Source: Pseudarthrobacter psychrotolerans
Lineage (GTDB): Bacteria; Actinomycetota; Actinomycetes; Actinomycetales; Micrococcaceae
DNA length: 64,000 nt
Direction of reading: 5' to 3'
NCBI RefSeq assembly: GCF_009911795.1
Contig: NZ_CP047898.1
Coordinates: 2,914,001 to 2,978,000, forward strand
Position numbers and translations under genes: made by a program. Under the pieces are notes generated by a model, which was not told the DNA's origin, searched no databases, and saw nothing but the letters and a program-made list of their open reading frames with translations. Below are positions 8,997 through 18,387 of this stretch, in pieces. The first letter of the stretch is position 1, and every line of letters starts with the position of its first letter.

Positions 8997-10316
8997 ATGA
9001 CTAATCGAAAACTGCGTTCAGCGGCCCTGGCAGTCTCTGCCGCGGCATTGACGATCTCTCTGGCCGCGTGCGGCTCCAGCGGCCCTGCCGGGTCGAATGT
9101 GAGTGCCGATTCGGCGACTATGTGGGGCCTCACGGGCGGGAACCAGACGGTGACACAGAAATCTGTTGACGCCTGGAACACCGCACATCCGGATGAAGGC
9201 GTCAAACTCGATTTCTTCGCCAACGATGCCTACAAGACCAAGGTCCGGACCGCGGTGGGCGCCGGACAAGGCCCCACGTTCATCTACGGCTGGGGTGGCG
9301 GGGTGCTCAAGTCCTACGTGGATGCCGGCCAGGTCAATGACCTTTCGAGCTTCCTCAAGGACAACCCGACAGTCAAGGACCGCTACCTCCCCTCTGTCCT
9401 CAAGAACGGTGAGATCAACGGCAAAACTTATGCGCTGCCCAACAACAACGTCCAGCCCGTAGTCCTGTACTTCAACAAGGACGTCTTCGACAAGGTTGGA
9501 GTTCAGCCGCCCAAAACCTGGGATGAACTGATGGCACTGGTGCCGAAATTCAAGGAAGCCGGCATCGCGCCGTTGTCACTTGGCGGGCAGTCAAAGTGGC
9601 CGGACCTGATGTGGCTGGAGTACCTGGTAGAGCGTATCGGCGGCCCTGAGGTGTTCGCGAACATCGCCGCCAACAAGCCCGGCGCCTGGTCGGATCCGGC
9701 CGTGACGGAAGCCCTGACCAAGATTCAGCAGTTGGTCGACGCCGGTGGCTTTGTCAACGGGTTCTCCTCCATTGCCGCTGACAGCAGCGCTGACCAGGCC
9801 TTGCTGTACACCGGCAAGGCGGCCATGGTCCTGCAGGGTGGCTGGATCTACCAGACCATGAAGAAGGATGCCTCCAGCTTCGTCACGAGCGGCAAGCTCG
9901 GCTACACCACCTTCCCCGCTGTTTCAGGCGGCAAGGGAGATCCGACCAACGTCGTGGGCAACCCGTCCAACTTCTGGTCCGTCTCGTCCAAGTCAACGGA
10001 CACCCAGAAGAAGGCCGCCCTGGACTACATCAAGGACGGCATGTTCACTGATGCCCACATTCAGTCCCTGATCGACTCTGGGGCCGTCCCGGTGGTCAAG
10101 GGCATCGAAGGCAAGCTGGCTGCCTCCCCTGACAAGGACTTCCTGTCCTATGTCTATGGCATGGCCAAGAACGCCCCCAGCTTCACACTCTCCTGGGACC
10201 AGGCCCTGAGCCCTGCCCAGGGCGACACAATGCTCTCCAATCTGGATCTGATCTTCCTGAAGAAGGCCAGCCCGGACCAGTTTGTCGCAAACATGAACGC
10301 AACGATCGGAAAATAG
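8997..10316 (+). CDS. extracellular sugar-binding lipoprotein of ABC transporter
   Basis: 439 aa from ATG 8997, chosen because the ATG at 8982 leaves no room for a ribosome site. The signal peptide MTNRKLRSAALAVSAAALT ends in the lipobox LAAC. The mature part has family-1 binding-protein features (GGGVLKSYVDAGQVNDLSSFL, YALPNNNVQPVVLYFNKDVF, MVLQGGWIYQTM). It is the first gene of an operon continuing with two permeases, two dehydrogenases, an isomerase and a ThuA protein. It should deliver an unknown sugar or glycoside. Confidence 0.93.
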   Translation: MTNRKLRSAALAVSAAALTISLAACGSSGPAGSNVSADSATMWGLTGGNQTVTQKSVDAWNTAHPDEGVKLDFFANDAYKTKVRTAVGAGQGPTFIYGWGGGVLKSYVDAGQVNDLSSFLKDNPTVKDRYLPSVLKNGEINGKTYALPNNNVQPVVLYFNKDVFDKVGVQPPKTWDELMALVPKFKEAGIAPLSLGGQSKWPDLMWLEYLVERIGGPEVFANIAANKPGAWSDPAVTEALTKIQQLVDAGGFVNGFSSIAADSSADQALLYTGKAAMVLQGGWIYQTMKKDASSFVTSGKLGYTTFPAVSGGKGDPTNVVGNPSNFWSVSSKSTDTQKKAALDYIKDGMFTDAHIQSLIDSGAVPVVKGIEGKLAASPDKDFLSYVYGMAKNAPSFTLSWDQALSPAQGDTMLSNLDLIFLKKASPDQFVANMNATIGK

Positions 10317-10318
10317 CC

Positions 10319-11221
10319 GTGTCTATTTCAACCGGATCTTCCCGACGGGCCCTGGAAACGGGCCCGTCGGGGTGGCTGGCCGCTCCAGCCCTCATCTTCT
10401 TCGTTCTCTTCGCCATCATCCCGCTGTTCGGCGTCTTGTTCCTCAGCTTCACGACGTGGGATGGGCTTGGCGAGATCAAGCTTGATGGCTTGTCGAGCTG
10501 GACCAAGGTCCTGACCGATCCACTCACAGGTAATGCACTGCTGGTGACGGCGAAGATCATGTTCTTCTCTTTCATAGTCCAGGCACCCATCAGCCTTTTG
10601 CTCGGAGTTTTTACCGCAGCCGGACAGAAATACCGTGCCGCCCTGGCAGTCTTGTATTTCCTGCCGCTTCTGCTGTCGTCCGCCGCTGCTGCCATCGCTT
10701 TCAAAGCCCTGCTGGACCCGAACTTCGGCATGGGCGCGGGCCTCGGCATTCCATTTCTCGCCCAGGACTGGCTCGGCAACTCGGACTTGGTGCTGTTCGT
10801 GGTCGTCTTCGTGATTGCGTGGCAGTTTGTCCCGTTCCACACGCTGATCTACCAAGGCGGGGTACGGCAAATCCCCGCGTCGCTCTACGAAGCTGCCCAA
10901 ATCGATGGTGCCGGACGGGTACAGCAGTTCTTCAGCATTACCCTGCCCCAGATGAAGTACACCATCATCACCTCCTCGACGCTCATGGTTGTCGGATCGC
11001 TGGCGTACTTCGACCTTGTCTTCGTCCTCACCGGCGGCGGACCTGGCTATGCCACGCGCCTGCTGCCCCTCCACATGTACCTCACCGGGTTCAAAGCCAA
11101 TGACATGGGCGCCGCAAGTGCCCTCGGCGTCATCCTCGTCGTGATCGGCCTGGCCCTCGCCCTGTTCCTGCAGCGGCTCGGCGGCAAGAACCGAAACGAC
11201 AGCCAATTGGAAGGTGCCTGA
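10319..11221 (+). CDS. ABC sugar transporter permease (MalF type)
   Basis: 300 aa from a GTG start 2 bp after the binding-protein stop. Six membrane segments are predicted; the first is PALIFFVLFAIIPLFGVLF. The EAA loop is LYEAAQIDGAGRVQQFFSI. Its TGA stop shares one base with the ATG of the next permease, so the pair is translationally coupled. It forms the membrane channel together with 11221-12120. No dedicated ATPase gene is present in the operon. Confidence 0.93.
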   Translation: MSISTGSSRRALETGPSGWLAAPALIFFVLFAIIPLFGVLFLSFTTWDGLGEIKLDGLSSWTKVLTDPLTGNALLVTAKIMFFSFIVQAPISLLLGVFTAAGQKYRAALAVLYFLPLLLSSAAAAIAFKALLDPNFGMGAGLGIPFLAQDWLGNSDLVLFVVVFVIAWQFVPFHTLIYQGGVRQIPASLYEAAQIDGAGRVQQFFSITLPQMKYTIITSSTLMVVGSLAYFDLVFVLTGGGPGYATRLLPLHMYLTGFKANDMGAASALGVILVVIGLALALFLQRLGGKNRNDSQLEGA

Positions 11222-12120
11222 TGGCTACCGAGACCCAGCTTCCTGTTCAGCCCGCGACCGGTAACAGCACGGCCACCAGCCGCCGTCCGGTCAACGGCCG
11301 GGGCCGCCAGCGCCCAAATCTCCTCGGAGGACTCGGGGGCTGGATCTGGCTGGCCGTCATCATCGTCCCCATCTACTACGTCGTAGTGACCAGCCTGAAG
11401 GATCAAGCGGGGTTCTTCACCTCAAACCCCATGCTGCCGCCCACCCAGCCGACCCTGGACAACTACCGGCTGGTTCTCGAGAACGACTTCGTCAGGTACT
11501 TCGCCAACAGCCTCATCGTCACAGTAGGCAGCGTGGTGCCGGCCCTGCTGGTGTCCTTCATGGCGGCCTATGCGATCGTCAGGGGCAAAGGCTGGTTCTT
11601 GAACGCGACCAACAGTCTGTTCCTCCTCGGCCTGGCCATCCCGCTGCACGCCACGATCATCCCGATTTATTGGATGATCACCAAGGCTCACCTCTACGAC
11701 ACGCTGCTTGCACTCGTGCTCCCGTCCATAGCCTTCTCCATCCCGATCTCCGTGCTGATCCTGTCCAACTTCATGCGTGATGTGCCCAAGGAGCTGTTCG
11801 AATCCATGCGCTTGGACGGCTGCTCGGACTGGTCGATGATGTGGCGGCTTGCCCTGCCCATGACCAAGCCCGCGGTCATCACGGTGGGCATCTACAACGC
11901 CCTGCACGTGTGGAACGGGTTCCTCTTCCCGCTCATCCTGACGCAGAGCCCCTCCACCCGGGTGCTGCCCTTGTCCCTCTGGACGTTCCAAGGCGAGTTC
12001 AGCGTCAACATCCCGGCCGTGCTGGCCTCCGTGGTCCTCGCCACTCTGCCATTGCTGGTGATTTACGTCATCGCCCGGCGCCAGCTGCTCAGCGGATTGA
12101 CCGCTGGTTTCAGCAAGTAG
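11221..12120 (+). CDS. ABC sugar transporter permease (MalG type)
   Basis: 299 aa. The N-terminal 35 residues are polar; membrane segment one is WIWLAVIIVPIYYVVVTSL. The EAA loop reads LFESMRLDGCSDWSMMWRLALP in the C-terminal half; a serine replaces the central alanine, seen in other members too. It is second of the coupled permease pair and is followed 31 bp later by the first dehydrogenase gene. Confidence 0.93.
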   Translation: MATETQLPVQPATGNSTATSRRPVNGRGRQRPNLLGGLGGWIWLAVIIVPIYYVVVTSLKDQAGFFTSNPMLPPTQPTLDNYRLVLENDFVRYFANSLIVTVGSVVPALLVSFMAAYAIVRGKGWFLNATNSLFLLGLAIPLHATIIPIYWMITKAHLYDTLLALVLPSIAFSIPISVLILSNFMRDVPKELFESMRLDGCSDWSMMWRLALPMTKPAVITVGIYNALHVWNGFLFPLILTQSPSTRVLPLSLWTFQGEFSVNIPAVLASVVLATLPLLVIYVIARRQLLSGLTAGFSK

Positions 12121-12151
12121 CACCCGGAACATGTTCACGAAAGGAAATTCA

Positions 12152-13330
12152 ATGACTTCCGCAAAGCCATTGCGGGTCGGCATGGTCGGTTACGCCTTCA
12201 TGGGCGCCGCACACTCCCACGCGTGGCGGACCGCTCCGCGGTTCTTTGACCTGGCCCTTGAACCCCAACTCACGGCTGTAGCCGGCCGAAACCCTGTGGG
12301 AGTCCGGGCCGCGGCGGCCAAGCTCGGCTGGGCTTCCGCCGAGACGGACTGGCGGCGGCTAATAGAGCGCGACGACATCGACCTGATCGACATCTGCACG
12401 CCCGGCAACACCCACGCCGAGATCGCGATCGCCGCGCTCGAAGCGGGCAAACACGTGCTGTGCGAAAAGCCGCTCGCCAACTCCGTTGAGGAAGCAGAGC
12501 GGATGACGGCGGCGGCGGAGGCGGCCGCCAAACGGGGTGTCTTCTCGATGTGCGGCTTCAGCTACCGCCGGACGCCAGCGCTGGCGCTGGCCAAACGGTT
12601 CGTGGAACAGGGCAGGCTCGGAACCATTCGGCACGTGCGGGCACAGTACCTGCAGGACTGGCTCTCGGACGAGAACGCCCCCATGACATGGCGCCTGGAC
12701 AAGAGCAAGTCCGGCTCCGGCTCCCTCGGCGATATCGGTGCGCACAGCATCGACGCGGCACAGTGGATCACAGGGCAGAAGATCACCGGTGTTTCGGCAC
12801 TGCTGGAAACCTTCGTAACCGAGCGGCCCCTGGCCGGCGATCTTGTCGGCCTGGGCGGCCACGGGGATGTCGGGAGTGATACGGCCCGCGGGTCGGTCAC
12901 CGTCGACGACGCCGCGGTCTTCAGTGCCCGGTTCGACGGCGGTCCAATCGGCGTCTTCGAAGCCACCCGCTACGCATTAGGCCGAAAGAATGCGATGCGG
13001 CTCGAATTGAACGGCACCAAGGGATCCCTGGCCTTCGATTTCGAGGAAATGAATGTCCTGTCCTTCTACGATGGCGCCGAATCCCCCGACGCCGGCTTCC
13101 GGCGGATCTTCGTCACCGAGCCCGAACACCCTTACGCGGGCAACTGGTGGCCCACCGGGCACGGCCTGGGCTATGAACACGGATTCACCCACCAAGTCGT
13201 CGACCTGATGACCGCGATCGCTGAGAAACGCCAGCCGGAACCGTCCTTCGCTGATGCACTGCAGGTCCAACAGGTGCTGGCCGCCATCGAGGAAAGCGCC
13301 GCCAACTCCAGCCACTGGCAGAAGGTCTGA
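12152..13330 (+). CDS. Gfo/Idh/MocA-family NAD(P)-dependent sugar dehydrogenase
   Basis: 392 aa from ATG 12152, which has GAAAGGA 7 bp upstream; the ATG at 12131 lacks one. The Rossmann start is VGMVGYAFMGAAHSHAW. EKP at 105-107 is the conserved catalytic-lysine motif of the family. SFADALQVQQVLAAIEESA ends the C-terminal domain. Its length and the blocks SYRRTPALALAKRF and YLQDWLSDENAP resemble the levoglucosan-dehydrogenase subgroup, which oxidises C3-OH of a sugar. From position and family it probably makes a 3-keto sugar or glycoside from the imported substrate. The exact substrate is not known. Confidence 0.88.
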   Translation: MTSAKPLRVGMVGYAFMGAAHSHAWRTAPRFFDLALEPQLTAVAGRNPVGVRAAAAKLGWASAETDWRRLIERDDIDLIDICTPGNTHAEIAIAALEAGKHVLCEKPLANSVEEAERMTAAAEAAAKRGVFSMCGFSYRRTPALALAKRFVEQGRLGTIRHVRAQYLQDWLSDENAPMTWRLDKSKSGSGSLGDIGAHSIDAAQWITGQKITGVSALLETFVTERPLAGDLVGLGGHGDVGSDTARGSVTVDDAAVFSARFDGGPIGVFEATRYALGRKNAMRLELNGTKGSLAFDFEEMNVLSFYDGAESPDAGFRRIFVTEPEHPYAGNWWPTGHGLGYEHGFTHQVVDLMTAIAEKRQPEPSFADALQVQQVLAAIEESAANSSHWQKV

Positions 13331-13332
13331 CA

Positions 13333-14358
13333 TTGAGCGCAGAACAAGGAACCCCGACCCGACCCATTACCCTGTTCACCGGCCAGTGGGCAGACCTGCC
13401 GTTTGAGGAGGTTGCGCGACTGGCGGGCGAGTGGGGCTTTGACGGACTGGAAATCGCCTGCTGGGGCGACCACCTGGATCCGCGCCGCGCCGCCGTGGAC
13501 GACGAGTATCTCCAAAGCCGGCTGGACATTCTGGCGAAGAACAACCTGCAGGTTTTCGCGATCGCGAACCACCTCACCGGCCAGGCCGTGTGTGATGACC
13601 CGATCGATGAACGCCACCGCGGCATCCTCCGGGCGGAGGTCTGGGGCGACGGCGAGCCAGAAGGAGTCCGTGCACGTGCAGCAGAGGCCATGATGGACAC
13701 TGCCCGGACCGCCGCCCGGCTCGGCGTGAAGACCGTAACCGGGTTCACCGGTTCCTCGATCTGGAAAGCCGTGGCAATGTTCCCGCCCGCCTCCGAGGCC
13801 ATGATAGCGGCGGGCTACCAGGACTTCGCTGACCGCTGGAACCCCATCCTGGACGTCTTTGACGAGATCGGCGTGCGCTTCGCCCTGGAGGTCCACCCCT
13901 CCGAAATCGCCTACGACTACTGGACTGCAAAACAGGCCCTCGAAGCGGTTGGTCACCGGGAGAACTTCGGCCTGAACTTCGACCCCTCGCACTTCATCTG
14001 GCAGGACCTGGACCCGGTCATGTTCCTGCAGGACTTCGCGCCGAAGATCTTCCATGTCCATATCAAGGAGTCAGTCCGGCAGCTCAACGGGCGAAACGGC
14101 AGGCTCGGATCGCACCTGCCATGGGCAGATCCCCGCCGCGGATGGGACTTCGTAACCGCCGGACACGGAGATGTGCAGTGGGAACCCATCTTCCGCACCC
14201 TCAATGCCATCGGCTACCAAGGCCCTACCAGCATCGAGTGGGAGGACGCGGGCATGGACAGGCTCATCGGAGCCCCCGAAGCCCTGGCCATGGTCCGGGA
14301 ACTGGCAAAAATCGCCCCGCCCGCCGCAGCATTCGACGCTGCATTTTCAAGCCATTGA
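13333..14358 (+). CDS. sugar phosphate isomerase/epimerase-family protein (TIM barrel)
   Basis: 341 aa from a TTG start at 13333, preceded by AGAAGG at 7 bp. It matches the AP-endonuclease-2/xylose-isomerase-like barrel: GFDGLEIACWGDHLDPRRA, VTGFTGSSIWK, then the metal-site blocks FALEVHPSEIAYDY, NFDPSHFIWQ and HVHIKE, and SIEWEDAGMD near the end. Such proteins act as epimerases, or as lyases on 3-keto sugars, in pathways with Gfo/Idh enzymes. It starts 2 bp after the dehydrogenase stop and so belongs to the operon. Confidence 0.88.
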   Translation: MSAEQGTPTRPITLFTGQWADLPFEEVARLAGEWGFDGLEIACWGDHLDPRRAAVDDEYLQSRLDILAKNNLQVFAIANHLTGQAVCDDPIDERHRGILRAEVWGDGEPEGVRARAAEAMMDTARTAARLGVKTVTGFTGSSIWKAVAMFPPASEAMIAAGYQDFADRWNPILDVFDEIGVRFALEVHPSEIAYDYWTAKQALEAVGHRENFGLNFDPSHFIWQDLDPVMFLQDFAPKIFHVHIKESVRQLNGRNGRLGSHLPWADPRRGWDFVTAGHGDVQWEPIFRTLNAIGYQGPTSIEWEDAGMDRLIGAPEALAMVRELAKIAPPAAAFDAAFSSH

Positions 14359-14407
14359 CCACGACACGTTGCGGGCCCAGGTCCGCCACCCCAGCAAAGG
14401 AAAACGC

Positions 14408-15106
14408 ATGACAGACAAGAAGACCGCACTGGTGGTCCGTGGCGGATGGGAAGGACACCAGCCCGTAGAGGCCACAGAACTTTTCATCCCGTACCTGAAG
14501 GACAACGGCTACGACGTCCGCGTCGAAGAGTCCCCCAAGCTCTATGCCGATGCCGGCTACATGGCGGGCGTTGATCTCATCGTGCAATGCATGACGATGT
14601 CCACCATCGAGAAGGAAGAATTCGAGGGATTACGCACCGCCGTGGAGAACGGCACCGGTCTGGCAGGATGGCACGGCGGGATCGCCGACTCCTATCGGAA
14701 CACCTCGGATTACCTCCACCTCATCGGCGGCCAGTTCGCCTGCCACCCCGGAAAACACCCTGACGAGCTCACCGGCGAACAGTCCGATAACTACGTCCCG
14801 CACACGATCAACATGCTGCCCGCCGCGGCAAACCATCCAATTACCCGCGGTATCGGGAACTTCGAACTGGTCACCGAACAATACTGGGTCCTTGCCGACG
14901 ACTACGTCGACGTCCTCGCCACCACCACCCAAACGGTCCGCGAATGGGACCCCTGGAACCGTGAAGTGACCTCCCCGGCCATCTGGACCCGTCAATGGGG
15001 CCAAGGGCGGATCTTTGTCGCCACCCCCGGACACCGGGTGGAAATCCTCCAGGACAACAACGTCCGCACAATCATCGAAAGGGGCCTGCTGTGGGCAAGC
15101 CGTTGA
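14408..15106 (+). CDS. ThuA-domain protein
   Basis: 232 aa from ATG 14408, with AAAGGA 7 bp upstream. It has the glutamine-amidotransferase-like ThuA fold: TALVVRGGWEGHQPVEATELF, then LAGWHGGIADSYR and HPITRGIGNFELVTEQYWV, ending GRIFVATPGHRVEIL. ThuA of Sinorhizobium takes part in trehalose use through 3-keto intermediates, but its chemistry is not firmly settled. The gene overlaps the next dehydrogenase by 16 bp. Its presence supports an oxidised-disaccharide or glycoside pathway for this operon. Confidence 0.88.
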   Translation: MTDKKTALVVRGGWEGHQPVEATELFIPYLKDNGYDVRVEESPKLYADAGYMAGVDLIVQCMTMSTIEKEEFEGLRTAVENGTGLAGWHGGIADSYRNTSDYLHLIGGQFACHPGKHPDELTGEQSDNYVPHTINMLPAAANHPITRGIGNFELVTEQYWVLADDYVDVLATTTQTVREWDPWNREVTSPAIWTRQWGQGRIFVATPGHRVEILQDNNVRTIIERGLLWASR

Positions 15107-16217
15107 AAGTAGGAATAATCGGGTGCGGAGCCATCAGCACGCAATACCTCTCCAACTTCCGTCGACTGGAAGTCATCGAACTCGTGGCCGTTGCAGATCT
15201 CGACCCGGTCCGGGCGCAGGCTGTAGCCGATGATTACGACGGGGTCCGTGCGCTGACCGTCGACGAACTGATCGCCGCCAATGACGTGGACCTGGTCCTG
15301 AACCTCACCATTCCCACCGCCCACGCAGAAGTGGCCCTCAGGGCAATTGCCGCGGGCAAGAGCGTCTACGGGGAAAAACCACTGGCTGCCACGACCGGCG
15401 AAGCCCGCCAGGTCATGGAAGCGGCGGCGGCCGCCGGCGTCACCATCGGCTGCGCACCGGACACCGTTCTGGGAACCGGCGTCCAAACTGCCCGCAAAGC
15501 GATCGACGACGGCCTGATCGGAGCTCCGATCTCGGCCACTGCCACGATGGTAACGCCCGGCCACGAACGCTGGCACCCCAACCCGGACTTCTACTATCAG
15601 CCCGGCGGAGGTCCGCTCCTGGACATGGGCCCCTACTACGTGAGCGCCCTGGTCAACCTGCTGGGGCCGGTGGTGTCCGTGATCGGAGCAGCCAGCCACA
15701 CCCGGACCCAGCGCACCATTGGGTCGGGCCCGCGCGAAGGCGAAGTGATACCGGTCAACATCGACTCGCACGTGACCGGGGTCCTGATCCACGCCACGGG
15801 AGCGGTGTCCACTCTGGTCATGAGCTTCGACGCCGTAAAGACAAAGTCGCCGAACATTGAAATCCACGGTGAGCGCGGCTCCCTGGTCGTCCCGGATCCG
15901 AACCACTTCGACGGCGACGTCAAACTATTCAGCCTCGGCGCCGGTGACTGGGAGACACTCCCGGTCTCGGCCGGGTACGTTGATGCCGGCAGGGGGTTCG
16001 GTATCGCGGACCTTGCCGCGACCCCGGAAGGGTCAGAGCCGCGCGCGGGGGCCAGCTCGCCTACCACGTACTCGATGTGATGGAATCGGTACTCGAATCC
16101 GCCCGCAGCGGATCCGCTGTCCCGGTCAACAGCACGGCGACAAGGCCGGCTCTGGTGGAATTAACCGTCGCGCCGGGCGCCGCTGTGGAGGAACAGGTAC
16201 AGGAGGTCACCGCGTAG
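15091..16217 (+). pseudogene. Gfo/Idh/MocA dehydrogenase with one frameshift
   Basis: Starts at GTG 15091 (VGKPLKVGIIGCGAISTQYL); EKP lies at 95-97. The frame is intact to about 16040, then runs into an early stop at 16080. In the next frame the missing C-terminus is plain: QLAYHVLDVMESVLESA and on to a TAG at 16215-16217. One extra G in the run at about 16046 rejoins the two parts into 375 codons plus stop. So this is either a recently broken gene or a sequencing error in a G run. The intact protein would be a second NAD(P)-dependent sugar dehydrogenase, last gene of the operon. Confidence 0.85.
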
Positions 16218-16232
16218 CGTTGCCTCGGGCCG

Positions 16233-16260
16233 CCGGACGGAGTGACGGCAGTCCGTCCGG
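16233..16260. terminator. hairpin terminator after the dehydrogenase operon
   Basis: CCGGACGGA and TCCGTCCGG pair around a 10-nt loop, 15 bp after the restored stop of the preceding gene. No long T run follows. Confidence 0.5.
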
Positions 16261-16388
16261 TTCCGACCGGCGCTGTCGTCTCCTCAGTTCCCGTTAGCCG
16301 ATTACTCCCGTCGGGGTCAGGTACAGGCGAAAGAGCGACCTCTGAGGCCCTCGATGATCGACCGAGACTGCCCGCGCGATAGCCCTAA

Positions 16389-16427
16389 CGGCGGTCGGTT
16401 ATGGACAACATTCATGACCGACCGCCG
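16389..16427. terminator. hairpin terminator between convergent genes
   Basis: CGGCGGTCGGT (16389-16399) pairs with ACCGACCGCCG (16417-16427). It lies just beyond the real 3' end of the IS-split dehydrogenase gene, which stops at 16449 on the minus strand. Confidence 0.5.
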
Positions 16428-16552
16428 GTGGTCTCCCGGCCCGGCCGGCTAATCGCCGGCGTAGTGGACTCCGGCTTGGTTCCCTGCATCATCCAGGAGT
16501 GACATGACTGTCAGTGTGTCGGCCAGGGGCATGGTTGGGCTCTCGGTCAGCC

Positions 16553-18387
16553 CTAGGACACTGCTGATTTAGTCCTGCGCATTAAGGCGCGCCTGCGGGA
16601 CTCTGGCTGCGGATCGTTAAGACTTGATTTATGCAGGGTCGTGATGATGGGCAGCGGGAAATCTTGGATGTTGAGGCGCTGGCCGGGGACCTTTTGGACC
16701 CAGGCAGCGTCTTCGCGTTTCTGGCTGGGAACCGGGGGAGGTTGTTCCCGTCGTCGATGTTTGAGGACCTGTTCCCGTCGGGCAGGGGCCGGCCCTCGAT
16801 TCCGGCCGAGGTCGTGGCCACGGTGTTGGTCCTGCAAGCGTTGAACGGGCTCTCGGACCGCGAGGCCGCGGAAGCGGTGACTTTTGATCTGCGCTGGAAA
16901 GCGGCCTGCGGGTTCGCCGTGACCACGAAGGCGTTTCATCCGACGACGTTGACGTACTGGCGCAAGCGCCTGGCCGCCAGCGGCCGCCCGGACCGGATTT
17001 TCCAGGCCATCGCCGCCGTGGTCGCCGAGACCGGCGTGCTGAAATCCAGGACGCGGCGGGCGCTGGATTCGACCGTCCTCGATGATGCGGTGGCCCGTCA
17101 GGACACCGTCACGCAGCTGGTCGCCGCGATCCGCCGGGTCGGCCGGGAGGTGCCCGGCGCGGATATGCTGGTCCCCGCGGTCTGCACCGGCTACGACTAC
17201 ACGCAGCCGGGCAAACCCCGGATCGCCTGGGATGATCCCGCGGCCCGGGACGAGCTGGTCTCCGCCCTGGTCACGGACGCTCTGGCGCTGCTGGCCGCCA
17301 TCGATACCGCCGATCTGGAAGGCAAAGCCGCGGATGCCGTGGCCCTGCTGGCGCTGGTTTCCGGCCAGGACGTCGAGCCCGCCGAAGGCTCTGACGGTAC
17401 CGACGGACGATGGCGGATCGCCCGGAAAACCGCCTATGACCGGGTGATCTCCACCGTTGACCCGGAGGCCCGGCACGCCCACAAGACCCAGGCCAGACGC
17501 CAGGACGGGTTCAAGGCCCATATCGTGATCGAGCCCGATACCGGGATCATCACCGCGTCCGCCCTGACCAAGGCCTCCGGACCGGGCAACGGCGACGCGG
17601 CCGTCGGCGCGGAACTGCTGGGCAAGGACACCACCATCGGGCCGGCGCCGGTGGAAGTGCTCGCCGATTCCGCCTACGGCACCGGAGAGATGCTCGCTGC
17701 CGTCGCCGCGGCCGGACACACCCCGGTGATCAAGCCCTGGCCGCTGCGCCCGGCCGTGATCGGCGGGTTCACCCTCGATGACTTCAGCGTCGACGAGGCC
17801 GCTGGCACCGTGACCTGCCCAAACAACGTCACCCGGAAGATCAGCCCCAAACGCAACGTCACCTTCGGTGCCGCCTGCCTCGGCTGCCCTTTCAGGGACC
17901 GGTGCACCACCGCCCGGGACGGCAAATCCCTGACTCTGCATCCCCATGACGCGCTCCAGCGCGAACACCGGGCCCGAGCCCAGGACCCCGACTTCGCCGA
18001 AACCTACCGCCGCCACCGTCCCATGGTCGAACGCTCCATCGCCTGGCTCACCCGCGGTAACCGGCGCGTCCCCTACCTCGGCGTCGCCAGGAACAACACC
18101 TGGCTCACCCTGCGCACGGCAGGACTGAACCTGCGCCGGATGGTCAATCTCGGACTTGCCAACATCAACGGGACCTGGGCCATCACCTAGAGCCCCCGGA
18201 GAGCCGGCCCGGCATTGGCGTCCGCAGCACACCTCCGCCACCGCAGCCCCAAAAAACCGTTCCGCAAACCCTCCCGGCTCCGCCAAGATAAACCGGTAAC
18301 CCCCACCAGCCGGACGCCCGAACCGCCAACAACCCGGCACCAGCGAGCACTACCGGCCAGATCGCCCTTTGTTCAGCGGTGTCCTAG
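16553..18387 (+). mobile_element. IS1182-like insertion sequence with 4-bp target duplication
   Basis: The element proper spans 16557-18383, 1827 bp. Its ends are imperfect inverted repeats: GACACTGCTGA on the left and GACACCGCTGA on the right, read inward. It is bordered by CTAG on both sides (16553-16556 and 18384-18387), a 4-bp palindromic target duplication. It carries one transposase gene at 16631-18190. The clean target duplication and the exactly restorable host frame suggest a fairly recent insertion. Confidence 0.9.
16631..18190 (+). CDS. IS1182-family transposase
   Basis: 519 aa. The N-terminal block RPSIPAEVVATVLVLQALNGLSD is the DUF772-type transposase domain. The middle has HAHKTQARRQDGFKAHIVI and VLADSAYGTGEML (probable DDE residues). 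CLGCPFRDRCT is the Cys-rich motif of IS1182 transposases, and RHRPMVERSIAWL lies near the C-terminus. It moves the host element by cut-and-paste DNA transfer. The length is normal for the family and the frame is intact, so the element may be active. Confidence 0.93.
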   Translation: MQGRDDGQREILDVEALAGDLLDPGSVFAFLAGNRGRLFPSSMFEDLFPSGRGRPSIPAEVVATVLVLQALNGLSDREAAEAVTFDLRWKAACGFAVTTKAFHPTTLTYWRKRLAASGRPDRIFQAIAAVVAETGVLKSRTRRALDSTVLDDAVARQDTVTQLVAAIRRVGREVPGADMLVPAVCTGYDYTQPGKPRIAWDDPAARDELVSALVTDALALLAAIDTADLEGKAADAVALLALVSGQDVEPAEGSDGTDGRWRIARKTAYDRVISTVDPEARHAHKTQARRQDGFKAHIVIEPDTGIITASALTKASGPGNGDAAVGAELLGKDTTIGPAPVEVLADSAYGTGEMLAAVAAAGHTPVIKPWPLRPAVIGGFTLDDFSVDEAAGTVTCPNNVTRKISPKRNVTFGAACLGCPFRDRCTTARDGKSLTLHPHDALQREHRARAQDPDFAETYRRHRPMVERSIAWLTRGNRRVPYLGVARNNTWLTLRTAGLNLRRMVNLGLANINGTWAIT

